Counted from the first letter of the stretch, positions 45,335 through 57,585 are shown. The stretch is 64,000 bases of DNA from Dioszegia crocea (GCA_001600615.1 BCKK01000004.1:558001-622000), one strand, 5' to 3'. Notes: generated by a model not told the origin, from the letters alone. Numbers and translations are program-made.

Positions 45335-45606
45335 CCTACAGATGTATTACTGTGCATGGCCCACAGTCTATCGCAAAGTACAACGGTACGCCGTGCATAC
45401 AGTAAGAAGGCATAGCCCAAGATGATAAAAGAGGAACTACATAATAATATGGGCCGAGTCGAAGATGAGGTACGTATGGACGTTCCAATTTTGGGTGGAA
45501 AGAGCGTTGGACATATGCGTATGAGTGTGCGAGACTATGAGGGTAGCAATCAAGGTAAGGAGGGTTGGAGGTTGTGAAGGGATTGAGGATTGAAGAGTTT
45601 TAGGTC
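45335..45606. other. Intergenic
   Basis: About 270 bp: GH71 5' side and the 3' side of the CCCH gene. AT-rich around 45400-45470. Nothing else recognised. Confidence 0.45.
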
Positions 45607-48256
45607 CTATGCCTTGACGGCGATAGGGGCTGTCTCGGCTGGCGAAGACATAGCGCCGGCCATTCTTGCAAAGGACATCGTTGGGAGTTTGGCAGGAGCC
45701 GCGCCGGTAGGCGGGGGAGTTGGAGCGGATGAGGAAGTGGTGGAGGGTTTGACTGAGATGACGACGCCATCAGACTCGTTGTCTGAATCCATTTCGATGC
45801 TCTATGAGGTATCAGCTTCGACCTTTGCAATTTATGCACACAAGGAAGTAACTCACTTGGTCATCGGCAGACTTTGCGCTGTCCGCACTGTCCTCCCTCT
45901 CAGGGGTGGCCTTAACGACAGGCTTCTCGGGCGCCGGTGCAGAAAGAACCTCAGCGGCAGTACGTCCACGAGCGACAGGACTGGTTTGCTTGCTCTCGCC
46001 ACCCATACCGCCAAGAGCAGGGAACTCGTCCGCACCAGGCACCCTCTGGTTGTTCCTAGCGGCCGGCTGGGCCTTGTTGTCCGCTGATGCAGAGGCAGAG
46101 CGGGGTCCGTGGCCATTCATCTGACCGTTGGCTGCACCGTTCATGACTGGAGGGAAACCGGGTCGAGAGTTGTTCCTCTTGGGGTGTCCGCCTCCGTGGA
46201 ATGACACGTTACTCGGTGCGGGCGATTGCGAACGCGAGTTGAAGCCGTTGACATGCACGCGCTGGACACCGGGTTGGGAAGCCGAGCGTACCAGAGCGGC
46301 CGGTTCGGCAGGAGCAAGAGTGGAGGAAGCGGCAGAAGAGGTGGGTTTGGGAGGGAGGGTGGACGCGCCCTTATCGATGGAAGTAGCGGAAGTAGAGGTG
46401 TGCTCGGCCGATTCAGTGGTCACTTCCAGAGTGTGGCTGGTGCTGAGGTCCTGGCCAGATTGGGCGGTCTGACCATTCTTCTGCTGCATGGCCGCACGCT
46501 GCTGCTGCAGGAAGAAGTACTGCTGTTGCTTGAACGCAGAGTCGAACAGACGGGAAGGTCGGCTCGAGCCTCGAGCGGGGACAAAGGGGTTTGGGGGGAT
46601 TGAGCCTTTGATTACTTCAGGATTGCGAGCTAAAGATTCAGCATGTGATTCCAAAGTGGTGAAAGAGAAACTGATACTCACTGTCGTTACCCTCAGCATC
46701 AAGATGGGGGAATTTGCACATGTCCGAATTCCTGCACTTGTTCTGCATGAAGAAGATGCACGCTGGGGGCATGCCATCTTTCCACTTGTTGTAATCTGCA
46801 CCCATCCCTCTTGTACCAGCGAATGGTGGTCGGGGACCGCCAGAGAACGAGGCCTTCTTGCCGTGTCCGAAACCGTTGGCCTTTGCACCGGGGATTGGAA
46901 CACCTCCGGCCATAGCACCATTGACGGGAACGGCGAATTGGTTGAAGCTTTGGCGTCTGTTGTGGGGTAGAGCAGGCTGAGCCTGGCCCATCATAGGCAT
47001 GGGTGGCATCATACCCATGAATCCGGCTGCGGGAGGAGAGGCGGCAGCGAAGAATTGGTCGGCGGGAGGGATAGAGGGAAGGGAGTTGCCGAGCATCGAG
47101 GGGGAAATGGGAGAGCCTCCGAAGTCAGGTGGGGACATTGGCATTTGAGCGTGATGTTGTTGCTGCTGGAAAGCGGGAATGAAGGGCTGGGGCATGCCAT
47201 TCATGTGATGAGGGGCGGGAATGGGTTGAGGCTGAGGCTGGCCAGGTTGGAATTGCTGCGATTCGGGACCCGGCGCAGCCTCAGAAACCTCCTTTGAAGC
47301 AGGAATATCAGATCCGGATCCATTCTGCTCGGGATGCGGTGCCAGTGGCTGTTGCTGCTGGTACTGCTGGAATCCAGGCTGAGGGAAACCCATGCCCTGC
47401 TGAGGGAACCCTTGATATCCACCTTCGTACCCGTATCCAGGCTGCGGTTGGCCGTAGAACTGCCCACCACCACCACCGACGCGGGGGTGGAAGAAGATGC
47501 AGTTCGAGGCGTATTTGCAGTTGGGGAAGTTACGGCATGGGATAGTCTTTGCGACGTCCGCTGGGGGGAGGTTGGGCTGGGCGCCGCCGTCCATTCGGGC
47601 AGCCTGTGCCGCGTCGGACTCCTTGCGTCCTCGGAATTGCGACTGCGAAGGAGGGGGATAGTTCATGTACATCCCATTGCCGTTGCCATTGGGTGCCGAG
47701 GGGTAAAAGGGGGGTTGAGGGTAGTATTCCGGCATCTGTTGTTGTTGCTGGGATTGGTGGAGGTGGGGGTGTTGTTGGTGCATGAATGGTGGCATGCCGT
47801 ACATGTGAGGAGGGTAGAGGATGGACAACATCTGCTGGTCGTTGGTGATTCCTGAAGGAGGGACGATAGCGCCAGCTTGGAGAAGCTCGCGAACGATTTC
47901 AGGCTGGTTGTTCCGGATAGCGAGAACGATAGGTGTGCAGCCTGAAGACGCGTCTATACTGTCAGCTTTGCACGAAAACATAGTGGAGGTAGCTCACCAA
48001 GCACCTCCAAGTTCTCAACACCTCGACTCAAGATCTCCCTGACCTCCTCCACTCTCCCCTCAGCACAAGCAGCGTGCAGCGACACCTCGCCCTCCCTGGA
48101 CACTTCCAACTCCTTCATCCCTTGCTCCACACCCGACACGCCGCCCTCGTCCTGACTAGTCTCGACATGTCCATTCCCATTCTCAGTGCCGTTAGCTAGC
48201 TGAGGCTGAGCCTGCTCGGTAGGCAATTGCTCAGAGGCAGTCTGGGGAGAAGCCAT
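45607..48256 (-). CDS. Ankyrin-repeat and CCCH zinc-finger RNA-binding protein
   Basis: Exon 1 is 48256-47998 and exon 2 starts at 47953, with further introns near 46630-46680 and 45793-45870. The N-terminus carries ankyrin-like repeats (SLHAACAEGRVEEVREILSR; then PIVLAIRNNQPEIVRELLQA across the intron). Then Gln/Pro/Gly/Met-rich stretches, a first CCCH finger (CRNFPNCKYASNCIFFH) and, ~220 residues later, a second (CIFFMQNKCRNSDMCKFPH). The C-terminal third is polar with DEFPALGG, then MSFARMAGAMSS. CCCH fingers of this kind bind mRNA, so a role in mRNA stability or export is likely but not shown. The ankyrin plus double CCCH layout is known in fungi; I give no symbol. Low-complexity Gln tracts are long. 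Confidence 0.85.
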
Positions 48257-48771
48257 CTTGAGCGTAATGTATCCCCTCTGCCGCCCTGATCAAGCTAGAG
48301 AGTTGAGGGAAGTCGGAGCGTTCGGAACCTGCGGAAGTCGAACGGATGACAAGCGGTCTGGAAAGATATCGACAGAGGCAGAGATAGAAGCGTACGCGAA
48401 GGGATAGATGGGATGTTGATGTTGATGAATTGCATGTGGACCTGTCAGGTGGTAATTTTCGTCTCCAAAATTCTGATCCCGCGAAATTTCGTAAAGCGGG
48501 ATCCAGGCACCGAATTTGGCTTGCCGGTGATTGCCGCTGGTGTGCCTGGCCTTGGGACCCGCGATGCATGTCAGTCGAGCTCTGTACATCATCAGTGCAT
48601 CAGATCATTAGCGTCATAATAGGCACAGCCGAGAGTCAATCGAGAAGGAAGATGCGCGTCTTTTGCTTCCACCCCAAGGCCCGAAGCGCGCGCCTCAGCT
48701 CAAGCCCGAAAGGATACATCCAATTTGCCATTTCCTTCAATGTGCTTCTTCCCTTCTCTCGCTCGGACCGC
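48257..48771. other. Intergenic, nothing recognised
   Basis: 515 bp between the CCCH gene start and the 3' end of the mitochondrial protein gene. Contains the CCCH promoter and leader. No motif seen. Confidence 0.45.
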
Positions 48772-50195
48772 CTACTTCTTTCGGTTCATCTTCTCATCCA
48801 CAATACCGGCTTGCTGCAGTGATTGACCCAGTAGGCCAGCGAGCGAAGGGCTGAACTGCTTGACCTGGTCGACAAGGTCCTTGGGCTCTCCGGGTAGGAA
48901 TTTGGCCGCCATTCTGAGTTTGCTCTCAAGGTTCTTGGCCTGGACTGTCAGCTTACCTGACCTTTGAGTCAAAGAGTTCGAACGGCAAGCTGTTACTTAC
49001 AAGCTCCTCAACATCGACCTTACCATCCTCAGCCTTGGACTTGATCCACGATTCAATCTGATCAGCGGGGAGTCCAGCAGACTTGGCGGCGTCCTTCATC
49101 TGCTTGATCAACGCGTCGACATCGGCGGGTGCGGCTGCAAAAATGAGCTGTTGCTCCAGACTACCCATCCTAATGGAGATCTGCGAAGAAGCTCACCCTC
49201 TTTAAGACCCTTCAAGTACGCATCCGCAGTACCCTTGCCCTCCTTCTTGGCCTTCTCAACCTGCTGCATCACCTTGCTAGCGGCAGCCTCAATCTCCTTG
49301 GTCTTCTCCTGACCGGCCTTCTTTAGCTTGTTGACGAACTGGTCGTAGTCCTCCTTGCTAGGGATCTGGCCAATGAACATCTGCTCTGTCAGTTATGCGG
49401 CCAGCCAAAATGCTATTGTTGACTCACATCGACGTATTTCTGGCTGGCCTCGGGCAACTCCTTCTTCAGCTCCTCGGCCAAAGCCTTCCAGTCCACATCC
49501 TGGACCTTTCCACCAGCGGCCTTGACGCGCTTCTCAACTTTCTCGACAATGCGCTTGACGTCGTCACCACCGGAAGCCTTGACCTGGTCTAGCACGCCCT
49601 GGATATCCTTGTCCTTCAGGCTGGATAGGAGACCGTTGATACCGCCTTCAGTTTGGGAGAGGGCGGTGTAGATGCCGAAGACACCGGGTGGAAGGACAGA
49701 CTGGGCTAATGAGGCGACGAGGTCAGAGGATTGGCCCTAGGCACGTCAGTTTCCTATCACCTCCTTCGTTGGAACTCCAGGATACATGGCAACTCACAGC
49801 TCCTGATTTAACAGTGTTGACGGTCTGGTTCGCAGTGACGGCCACATCCCGGATAGGCTTCAAGTAGACATATCCAGCTCCACCGAGCGCTACAAGCGCA
49901 CCGAGAACAATGAACATGCCGGTGTTACCGCCGCCGACGGGCTGCGATGGGGGAGGAGGGGGAGGGGCAGCAGCATCGGCGAATGAACGGATGGTCACAC
50001 GCTGAGCGCGGACGGGGGTAGATTGACGAGCGACGACGCCCTGAGTGCGGCGCTGAAAGTGTCAGCTCTATGCTCGCCAGAGGTACAAGAAGGAAGAGAC
50101 ATTGGGAAGGAGACAAGTAGGCAGGGACATACAGCAGTGGTCGTACGCAAAGCAGGGGCCTGAGCGGCGATTCGAAGAGCTTGTGTGCGCATCAT
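48772..50195 (-). CDS. Putative mitochondrial inner-membrane coiled-coil protein
   Basis: A spliced gene of about six exons. It starts MMRTQALRIAAQAPALRTTT and continues over an intron with RRTQGVVARQSTPVRAQR, a long Arg/Ala/Thr-rich presequence without acids. A Pro run (PPPPPPSQP) precedes a single hydrophobic span (TGMFIVLGALVALGGAGYVYL). The rest is Lys/Glu/Ala-rich and helical, with repeated amphipathic segments (VKRIVEKVEKRVKAAGGK, QFVNKLKKAGQEKTKEIEAA, DALIKQMKDAAKSAG). A matrix or intermembrane-space coiled coil anchored in the inner membrane is the best reading. I do not recognise a named family; the layout recalls MICOS or ATP-synthase accessory proteins but no diagnostic motif is seen. 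Confidence 0.78.
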
Positions 50196-50695
50196 ATTGA
50201 TTGTATGGCTGATAGGGGAGGGTGGATAGTGTGAGTGGGTATGTGTATTAGAGAGTGCGAGGGGAAGGCTGAATGAGGATGTAAGTGAGACAGAGGGGGC
50301 TGTCTGTTAAGGTGATTAGGGGAAGGAGAGAAGGAAGGAAGGAATGGGGGTCATCGATGACGTCAGTTTCGTCTCCTTCCCCTTCTTCGACTTCTTCCGG
50401 CCATCCTTCTAACCGGGTCATTGCCCTTACATGAACCTGCACCAATTTACAGCTGCATACTCAGATTGTACTACAACACGATTTGTAACTCCCTGTATAC
50501 TTGGTCGAATCTCCACAACAGATGTACCTTCTTCCTGCAATCTTCGTACCCTATTCCCTGTGACTCCTGATCTCCACTGCCCAAAAAGCTACCTGGAAAG
50601 CCTGGTTCTCCCTGTTCATTCCCATGGTATCCCGCCTGAAAACATGAAGAGATCCGTGAAGCCTCGTCATGAAGACCCTCTGATCGCATGCCAGA
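50196..50695. other. Intergenic
   Basis: 500 bp holding the promoter of the mitochondrial protein gene and the 3' UTR of the RING gene. A purine-rich GGAAGG repeat occurs at 50322-50345. No gene seen. Confidence 0.5.
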
Positions 50696-53061
50696 TCAGA
50701 CCTGCTTCCAGCCCCGTTTCCCTTCTTCAGACCTCCGACCTTCCACTTCTGCCTCGGACACCGCTGCAGGCTCAACATGAGCCGAAGTAGCCTGTCCCGC
50801 CTCTTCCCTGTGCTCAACTTCCGCCTTCTTGTTCTCTTCCCTTTCATGGACCTCAGGCCCAAGGACAAATTGAGGCCTGCCATCTTGCCCCGCAGGCCCA
50901 GACTCCGTTGGCACATCCTCCTCTTCATCCTCTTCATCACTCTCGGCATCCGCACCACCAGGTCGCAGACCCGCCAACATCTTCTCAGCTCCATCGGGCA
51001 GAGTCGCTCGGCTAGCCTGGCGATGCAGGGTGTGCGTAGTGTGTACCGAGCGGATAGAAGGGGCGCGAGAGGCCATCCGAGAGGCAGCGGGCGTACGGTG
51101 TGGCTTGGCATTGTCCGGAAGGGCCAGTCGGAGGAGGGATGTATAAGGTTGTCGGCAGACGGGGCAATACCATCCCTTTGCCTTCTTCTTTCGTCGCTCC
51201 CGTCCGCCAGTCGTCGTCCCGCCCGCAACGGGTACAGCGGGGGCTGCAGCAGTAGCGCCACCACTTGGAGTGCCAGCACCGCCAGCCGCAGTGCCAGTCT
51301 CTTCGCCTGCCCCTTCATCTCGCCGTGCGACCTTGCCTCCAGCACCAAACTCGACCATCCCCACCGCGCAGTCTCGGCAAACGACGAGATGTCGGCAAGG
51401 GAGAAGGACGACGTCTCGAGGACTGGTGAGGCACACAATGCACTCGTTAGGCGTAGATGCGTACGGGTCATCTTGAGGCGGGTAATTCGAGCCCGAGTTC
51501 TGGTTGGACGCGGACGAAAGACCGTAGATCTCCTTGAGGAGGAAAGTGTGTGCTCCAATCTATGATGTCAGTTTCTCTGCACTACCACTTTTCCGGTCAA
51601 GTGTACGAAATAACTTACGACTGCCTCGCGTCGGACAACCTTGACTACCCAGACTCTCTTCCCAGCTTGACCTGGTCCAGCTGTAGAGCCAGCTTCAGGC
51701 ACCCACATTCCATTGATGAGAATATGGGTCAATTGTGCGTTCCGCCTCTTGAGCGCTTCGCCTATAGTCATCAGCAAGAGTACCACCAGTGACGGCTGAC
51801 GGCAACTCACCTTCAGCGCCGACACCTTCAATCTTGATCAGTAGTCTCATTCCCTTCTCTGGCTCCTTGTCCTCCTCTTCAGCGGTCTTTTCGCCCTCGA
51901 CCTGCGCCCGATCGGCCATCTCGATTTGCCCACCGGCTTCGAGATCAGGCTCGCGCCTACCACCCCTCAGCCCAAACATCCTGCCCAACCTCCCTCCTCG
52001 ACCGCCTTCATCCGCACCTTGACCCTCCGTCTCCGGTACAGTGGCCAATGTCGAGATCTGGATATTGCCCATCGACCGCTCGAGGGAAGACCGGGTCGTG
52101 TCCTCTGACATGGTCTCCCGGGGTCCAACACTGGTTGTAGACTGATTATTGGGCAGAACACTCTTATCTTCCGACTGAGCAGCGACAGCAAGAGCCTCAG
52201 CAGAGGGCATAGGCGCCATTGCTGATGATAGATCGATAGCGGCAGAAGGGGGAAGGTTGAAGACCTTGTTGAAACCGCCCTCGTGTGTGCCCGTGTAAAT
52301 CGTCCGGACTTCATCTTCCTCCTGGATGGACTCTTTGCCCTCCACGGCCGGCTGGGGAGAGGGGTAGATCGACAAAGTCACATTGACATGCGGTGTCGTG
52401 GCGTCGTAGTTGAACTTCAAGACGTGGAGTGGTGCGGATGGAAGGAATGAAGGGCGGCCAACTTCGGCAGGTGCGATATCGCCTTCTTCAGCCACTGGCG
52501 CCGAGGGGTTTGACGCGGGAGCCTCGAGTTGTTGTAGCTGAAGAGTGGGTCGTTTGAGATTGACCAAAGCTTGCAATGTCGTCGTAGCGTGCAGGCCCTG
52601 TTCGGTGAGCAAAGCACTGATTCGCCACCTCCGATCCCCATCTCCTACCGCCTCATCGCCTTAGGCCTCCGCATCAACCCAAACTGCGAACTTACCTCTT
52701 CACTCTTGGCCTTCTCCACCCAGCCCTTGATGACATCCACCCCGATCTTGGCGCCATCCTCCGGCTGTGTCCACCCGGGCTCATCGTCTTCGCCTACATC
52801 CGGACCGAAGATCGTCTCTCGCCTTCGAGCAGCCTTTCCATCTTCTGCATCGGTACCGGCCGCCCTATTGTTGCGTGCGGCATCAACGACGAGTGTCTGC
52901 TGTGCAATGGGTGCGCTACCTCCGTTTCGAGGAACGAGGGATGGTGCGCGAAGTCGGGTATTCCGGAAGGTACCGGAACTAAAGGCGGTCAGCGGGACAG
53001 AGTACACTGAGCAGATATGGACGTACTACTGCTGAGTATACCAAGATGATATGGAGCTCAT
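50696..53061 (-). CDS. Mahogunin-type RING E3 ubiquitin ligase (MGRN1/LOG2-like)
   Basis: Starts MSSISSWYTQQY; the first intron (GTACGT...TTTAG) splits the Tyr codon and continues SGTFRNTRLRAPSLVP. The middle contains LHVLKFNYDATTPHVNVTLSIYP and MRLLIKIEGVGAEG, then GAHTFLLKEIYGLSS. Together these form the domain that precedes the RING in the MGRN1 family. The RING is CIVCLTSPRDVVLLPCRHLVVCRDC then, after a Gly/Ala-rich insertion of ~60 residues, WYCPVCRQPY. All eight zinc ligands are in order. The tail is acidic. Known role: E3 activity in trafficking and protein quality control. The insertion inside the RING, between the sixth and seventh ligands, is longer than usual. Confidence 0.9.
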
Positions 53062-53597
53062 GTTGGGTTATTGTATAGTGTATGAGGAGATCGGTTGACA
53101 GGGTTGAATAGGCAATCGCGGCTCGAAAGGATGTTGAACCGGACCGGAGAGGGGTTGAAACCGAGGTTATGAGACTTCTGTCCGAGGTGGTTCTTGGGCT
53201 GACAAGCGGTTCTTCCGCTGCCTGGCGGGATCTACACTGATAAGAGGAGTATAGGATGGAGGAATTGAATGCAGTGTAAGGAGAGTTCCAGTCGTCGTCT
53301 CATGGTCTTGGGATCAATTGTGGTCGATCGCTCTCACCTTGAGTTGGCCCCGCCAATCCCCGGATTACATTACTAATCTGATCCCGGCCCGAACCATATA
53401 TTGGCGAGAGAACCGAGTGTGGCACTTGCTTTCTCGATGCGTTGCAGACCAGAAGGTACATGATGGATGCTCGTTTCATGCTGTCGTGCCATCTCGTTAC
53501 TACACCATACGCTCCCTTTACTGGGAAACTCTACACAGACAAGTCACAGCCATATTCTCCCACGCCTCACTGCATCCCTGCTCACCTCCACCTCTCG
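53062..53597. other. Intergenic
   Basis: About 535 bp between the RING gene start and the E2 3' end. Short plus-strand frames (53318-53756) are antisense or noncoding. No motif seen. Confidence 0.45.
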
Positions 53598-54781
53598 CTA
53601 ATCATCCACCACAATCACATCATCCCCATTCGCGCCGCTTGCCGTCCGTCCGCTCCCGCCACCACCCTCATCGCTCACCCTCGCTCGCTTTGCACTCCTA
53701 GCATCTTTCCGTCCCGCCACCGCCCTTGCCCCCGAACTACCACCTTGCCCCGCTGACGTCGATGGCAGGACTACCACCGCGTCGTCATCCGAATCGTCCG
53801 ATAAGACTATCGCTCTAGACCCGCTAGATCCGCTTGTCCCATTCCCACTAGCCTGAGCATGAGTACGACGTGTGCCCGCTAATTGAGCAGGAGGAGGTGT
53901 AGCCGATGCTGATGCGGTAAATGAGGGATTGAGTCGAGAGGGTGCTTTCGGGCGAGAGGTAGTAGAGCGCGATGCAGCCGCTTCGAATGGTGTTACTTTG
54001 GGAGCGGGGGGAGGGGCTACTGCTTTGGGTTTGGCATACCTGTTGTCGCGTAAGCTATCTGGAACGTACGACCGAATGGCAACTTACAGTCTGACCCATT
54101 CTTTCGCCGTAGCATCGTGCTTCTTCTTATTCCGTTGTAGCTCCTGAGCTATGAGGGGGACGAGCGGATCCGAGGGGTTAGGGTCGGTCAACAGCGAAGA
54201 AAGGGAGAGGATGACTTTGTAAAGGGATAAAGCGGGTGACCAGGCGTTTTTCAACAGCTGTGAGAGATCAGCTCAGGCCATTCGACGCGGCGCCTTGCGA
54301 GTGAACTCACGTCCAGACAGATACCGCCATTAGCATTGATGTTGCAGTGATAGACTTTCGTCATAAACTGTAAAGAAGGCGGGGCAAATCTACCTTGTCA
54401 ACTCTTTGACGTAGTGCACGAGATAGCCTTTCTGAGCGAACATACGGATAGTTTTCGGGAACGCGGATATCCACATCAAACATTCCTCCTTCATATGGCG
54501 AACCTTGGGGACCAGGTATCGTCGCCCTCCATAAAAAGATGTTAGACTCGTTAGGTGTCAGACTGATGTCACCCAGAGACTCCTTTGCGAGGTCCGCTAT
54601 CTACGGATTTGTAAGTTTAGGCTCCTGGCTGTAATCCAGACAGAGCCAAGCACTGACCTCCTTCTTGATCCGCTTGGTGGCAGTCTGGTCGTGTGAGCTA
54701 TAGCCTCTCGAACATATGGAGACCTTAGCTCACCGCATTGCTCGGCATGGATGATCCTGATTTACGTCCAAGATGCGACAT
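53598..54781 (-). CDS. UBE2E/Ubc4-like ubiquitin-conjugating enzyme with SIM-like tail
   Basis: Starts [16 protein letters not shown], then TATKRIKKE across introns and the UBC fold: [57 protein letters not shown] and [17 protein letters not shown] with the active-site Cys. It continues [17 protein letters not shown] and [16 protein letters not shown] instead of HPN at the active site is also seen in UBE2E enzymes. A ~120-residue disordered tail follows, with [17 protein letters not shown], a basic KRAR patch, and DDVIVVDD as the very last residues. The first and last fit the SUMO-interacting consensus (hydrophobic core plus acidic run). Link to SUMO is inference. Confidence 0.9.
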
Positions 54782-55201
54782 GCGAAGCGAGGGGTGGCGG
54801 AGAGGGCTGGGACCGTGACAAATCTTAGTTGGGCTGCCGATTTCTAAACACAAATGTTTTTGTAGTGTTAAAGCGATGCCGCTGAGATGGTAGCTATAGA
54901 CGCTAATGTCTTCGATGTATTTGAGGAGGAGTATGAATGCAAGACCCAAAATTCCACACAAGCGCGAAGCGAAGCTGACGATGGAAGGGTGGTGGACACG
55001 GACATCCTTCGCATCTCCGGACGCGCATTGGAGACCCCGCACCGCTCGCGAGAGACAAAGAGGGTCCCAGGGTGTGTCTCACTTTGACAACAGATTGCCC
55101 ACAACCCCTTGAGTAGCATCAAGCACAGAGCTTGCTATACCCGGACAGCAGCGAGGCTCCCGGAGAGATAGGTACCGAAGTTCTGCAGCGATCGGTCCAT
55201 C
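54782..55201. other. Divergent intergenic E2 / EAF
   Basis: 420 bp between divergent start codons. No TATA box recognised; short frames are unconvincing. Confidence 0.5.
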
Positions 55202-56349
55202 ATGGCCAGCTCGAACCCCCTCTCTGCAATCCCAAGGGGGGTCGCCCATCCGCTGCTTCTCGCCCCGGGTTTGGGCGAGTCGTCAGACAGTTCCAAGAAG
55301 CGGAAACGAGCGCCCAACAATGTCATTGGGCTGAGATGTAAGCTGGCTTACCATCCTATCTTGCAACCCAGGCTGGTGTCCGAAGAACTTGGACCCCATG
55401 TGAAGGAGGTGAGCTGAATTCTAAGATAATTTCAAGCCTGGATCGATCACCGCCGAGACGCCTGGAGCGGTACACACAGTCAACGGGTCAAAGACGCTGA
55501 AGTTCGATCTGGCCACAGGCGGACAGCAAGTGTTTGATGCACGCGAAGAGCAAGGCAAGAGCAGGGAGTGTGTGATGATTTGGGATGATGAATCGCAAGT
55601 GAGTTTCACGGCTCTGAATCTGCCCTGGCCATATTCACATGTGCCTAAGCTGACAAGTCACCCAGACGTTCACGCTCCACCCCCTCTCCTCGACGCTTCA
55701 TCTCACCCTCAATCGTTCCGCCTCATCCACTACCTCCACCGCGGGCGTGAAAGACACCTTCACTCCTACCCGCAGTCAACCCCGGAAAGGCTCTGTAGCT
55801 TCCTCATCCTCAAGCACTGCCGTACCCCTTGCCGAATCCTCTACCTCCGCCGATGCCAGTCGGAAACGCCCAAGACCATCAATGGCTGACTCCGAACTTC
55901 CACCGACCGCGACAAACAGACCGATAAGGGCCGGAAAGACCATACCCCGAAAGCAACCCCCTTCCAGAGTCTCTGTCACTCCTCCCCCGACTTTCTCCAG
56001 TGCGAAGGGCCGCGGAAAAGCCGGGGCAAAGAAGAAACTACCTCCTACGCCAAAGAGCAGAGCAGCAGTGGTTTCCAAAACACCGGATAAGAAGGGTAAA
56101 ATCAAGTCGTCTGAGATCATTGAGGACTCGGATGAAGAGGCGGCAGCGTATGATCAAGAGATGGGGAGGGCGGAGGAAGAGGATGAGTTTGCCATGTTGC
56201 TCGGGGCCAGTCTGGCCGGTGGTGCGGATGAGGATGCAGAGGGGGAGGAAGATGATGAAGAGGATGAGGACGAGGACGAAGATGATGATGCGGATGCACT
56301 AGGAGGCGCAAAGGTCGTCCTTGATGGAGATGGGTCAGAGTGGCTGTAG
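55202..56349 (+). CDS. ELL-associated factor (EAF) family transcription elongation factor
   Basis: Three exons: 55202-55337, 55426-55598 and 55666-56349, 330 residues. The EAF N-terminal domain is recognised from LAPGLGESSDS, then RYNFKPGSIT created by the first splice (compare RYDFKPASI of animal EAF), LATGGQQVF, ECVMIWDDESQ and TFTLHPLSSTLHL. The remainder is Ser/Lys-rich, ending in a run of Asp/Glu and then VVLDGDGSEWL. EAF partners ELL to stimulate RNA polymerase II elongation. The first intron was chosen as 88 nt (GTAAGC...CTGAATTCTAAG); reading through gives a premature stop at 55415. Acidic C-terminus is common for the family. Confidence 0.82.
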
Positions 56350-56525
56350 GCTGGGGACGAGAGGGCTTTCCTGTATACCTGTAGGGCATATCTCTAGCTG
56401 TCTTCATTTCCACTGTTAAATTTGTATCGATCTATCTGCTATGTACAATGCTATGCTGGTTTGTGACTATTGCTACACATGTAATCATTACGGGCGGTTG
56501 TTGTAGACTTTGACCTCGCCCTCGC
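56350..56525. other. Convergent 3' region
   Basis: 176 bp, AT-rich, between EAF and aprataxin stops; shared 3' UTR/terminator space. Confidence 0.5.
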
Positions 56526-57585
56526 TCAGAACATCTCCTCGTCACTACTTCTTTGCGTACCCGTCCTTCTGATAGTCTCCAACGCTTTTTTCTTCTCTGT
56601 CTCAAACTCCTTCTCGAGGTGTAACTTTAGTTTAGGTATAGTGTGGTACGGCTCGTCGCACTTGAAGCATGTGAGTGGGGAAGTCAAGAGCGAGTGAGTG
56701 CCGAGCAGTGCCTGTCTGTTAGCACATCTCGCCGTTGCAGAACAGAGACACGACAGCCTCACCTCTACTTTTGCACGAATCTCTGCGTCATCATCCATGA
56801 TCCATCTTTGAACATCTGCGATGGAGACGAAGAATCCCAGGTCGGGTCGGAAGGAGTTATAGTGCTTCTTCGTCTTGAGAGAGGGAGATATCCGGTCTTC
56901 TGATATAACGTGTAGGTGGACGTGCCTGTATGATCAGATTTGGGTGTCCACAATCTGAAACCTTCACTCACTTCAAAGATGGGATAGCGTGAAACCCTAC
57001 ATCGATCTTCCACTCCATACCCTCACTCTTCACCATCTCATCCCTGATCATCTCCTCCACCTCTCTCGCCGTCTCCGCCAGCTGCCCCACTATCTGCTCC
57101 CTTGCCTCCCTGGACGTCTTGGTCAACAGACTCCGAAGGTCATCCAGGTGCTCCAAGCGCACTATAGATTTGGTTGAATCGGGATTGTTCTGAGGTGGAA
57201 AGGGATACCGGGGCATAACGAGGAAGTGGTATTTTGCCTTGGGGTAGGCATCAAACACCGCAATGGCCGATGGGGTCGAGGTGAGAAGGACGTTTGGGGC
57301 GAGCGAGGAGCTAGGGGAAGGAAGGGTGGCATATGCTCTGAGCACACCGGCTGAATTGGAGATCATTTCGTATGCCTCGACACTCGCGCCGGTGCCTGAG
57401 CGGGATTTTCGAGGGGCGGATGCTCTGCCTTTGCCCTTGTCGGCTCGGGATGACTGGGATCTGGGAGTGGGATCTGTGTGTGGTGTAGCGGAGGGATCTG
57501 GGATGGCTGAGGGGCGCTGGTTGGGGTTACGGCGGGAGGCTGTGTCGGTGTCAGAGGTAGTGGAGCGCGAGAGGCATGTCCCCAT
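56526..57585 (-). CDS. HNT3: Aprataxin-like DNA-adenylate hydrolase (Hnt3)
   Basis: At least three exons. The HIT domain is visible: VFDAYPKAKYHFLVMPRYPF, LEHLDDLRSLL, then GFHAIPSLK spliced to HVHLHVISEDR (HxHxHxx motif). A C2H2-type finger follows: FKCDEPYHTIPKLKLHLEKEF. The combination of HIT and zinc finger is diagnostic of aprataxin, which removes 5'-AMP from abortive ligation products. The N-terminus MGTCLSRSTTSD is unusual for a DNA repair enzyme: it fits the N-myristoylation plus palmitoylation pattern MGxCxxS. Between it and the HIT domain are ~60 polar residues with a basic KGKGRASAPRKSR patch that could act as a nuclear signal. Confidence 0.92.

Noticed and set aside
55408..55425. 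A 17-nt intron in the EAF gene
   Set aside because: Too short for these fungi; an 88-nt intron from 55338 gives the conserved RYNFKPGS junction and correct phase.
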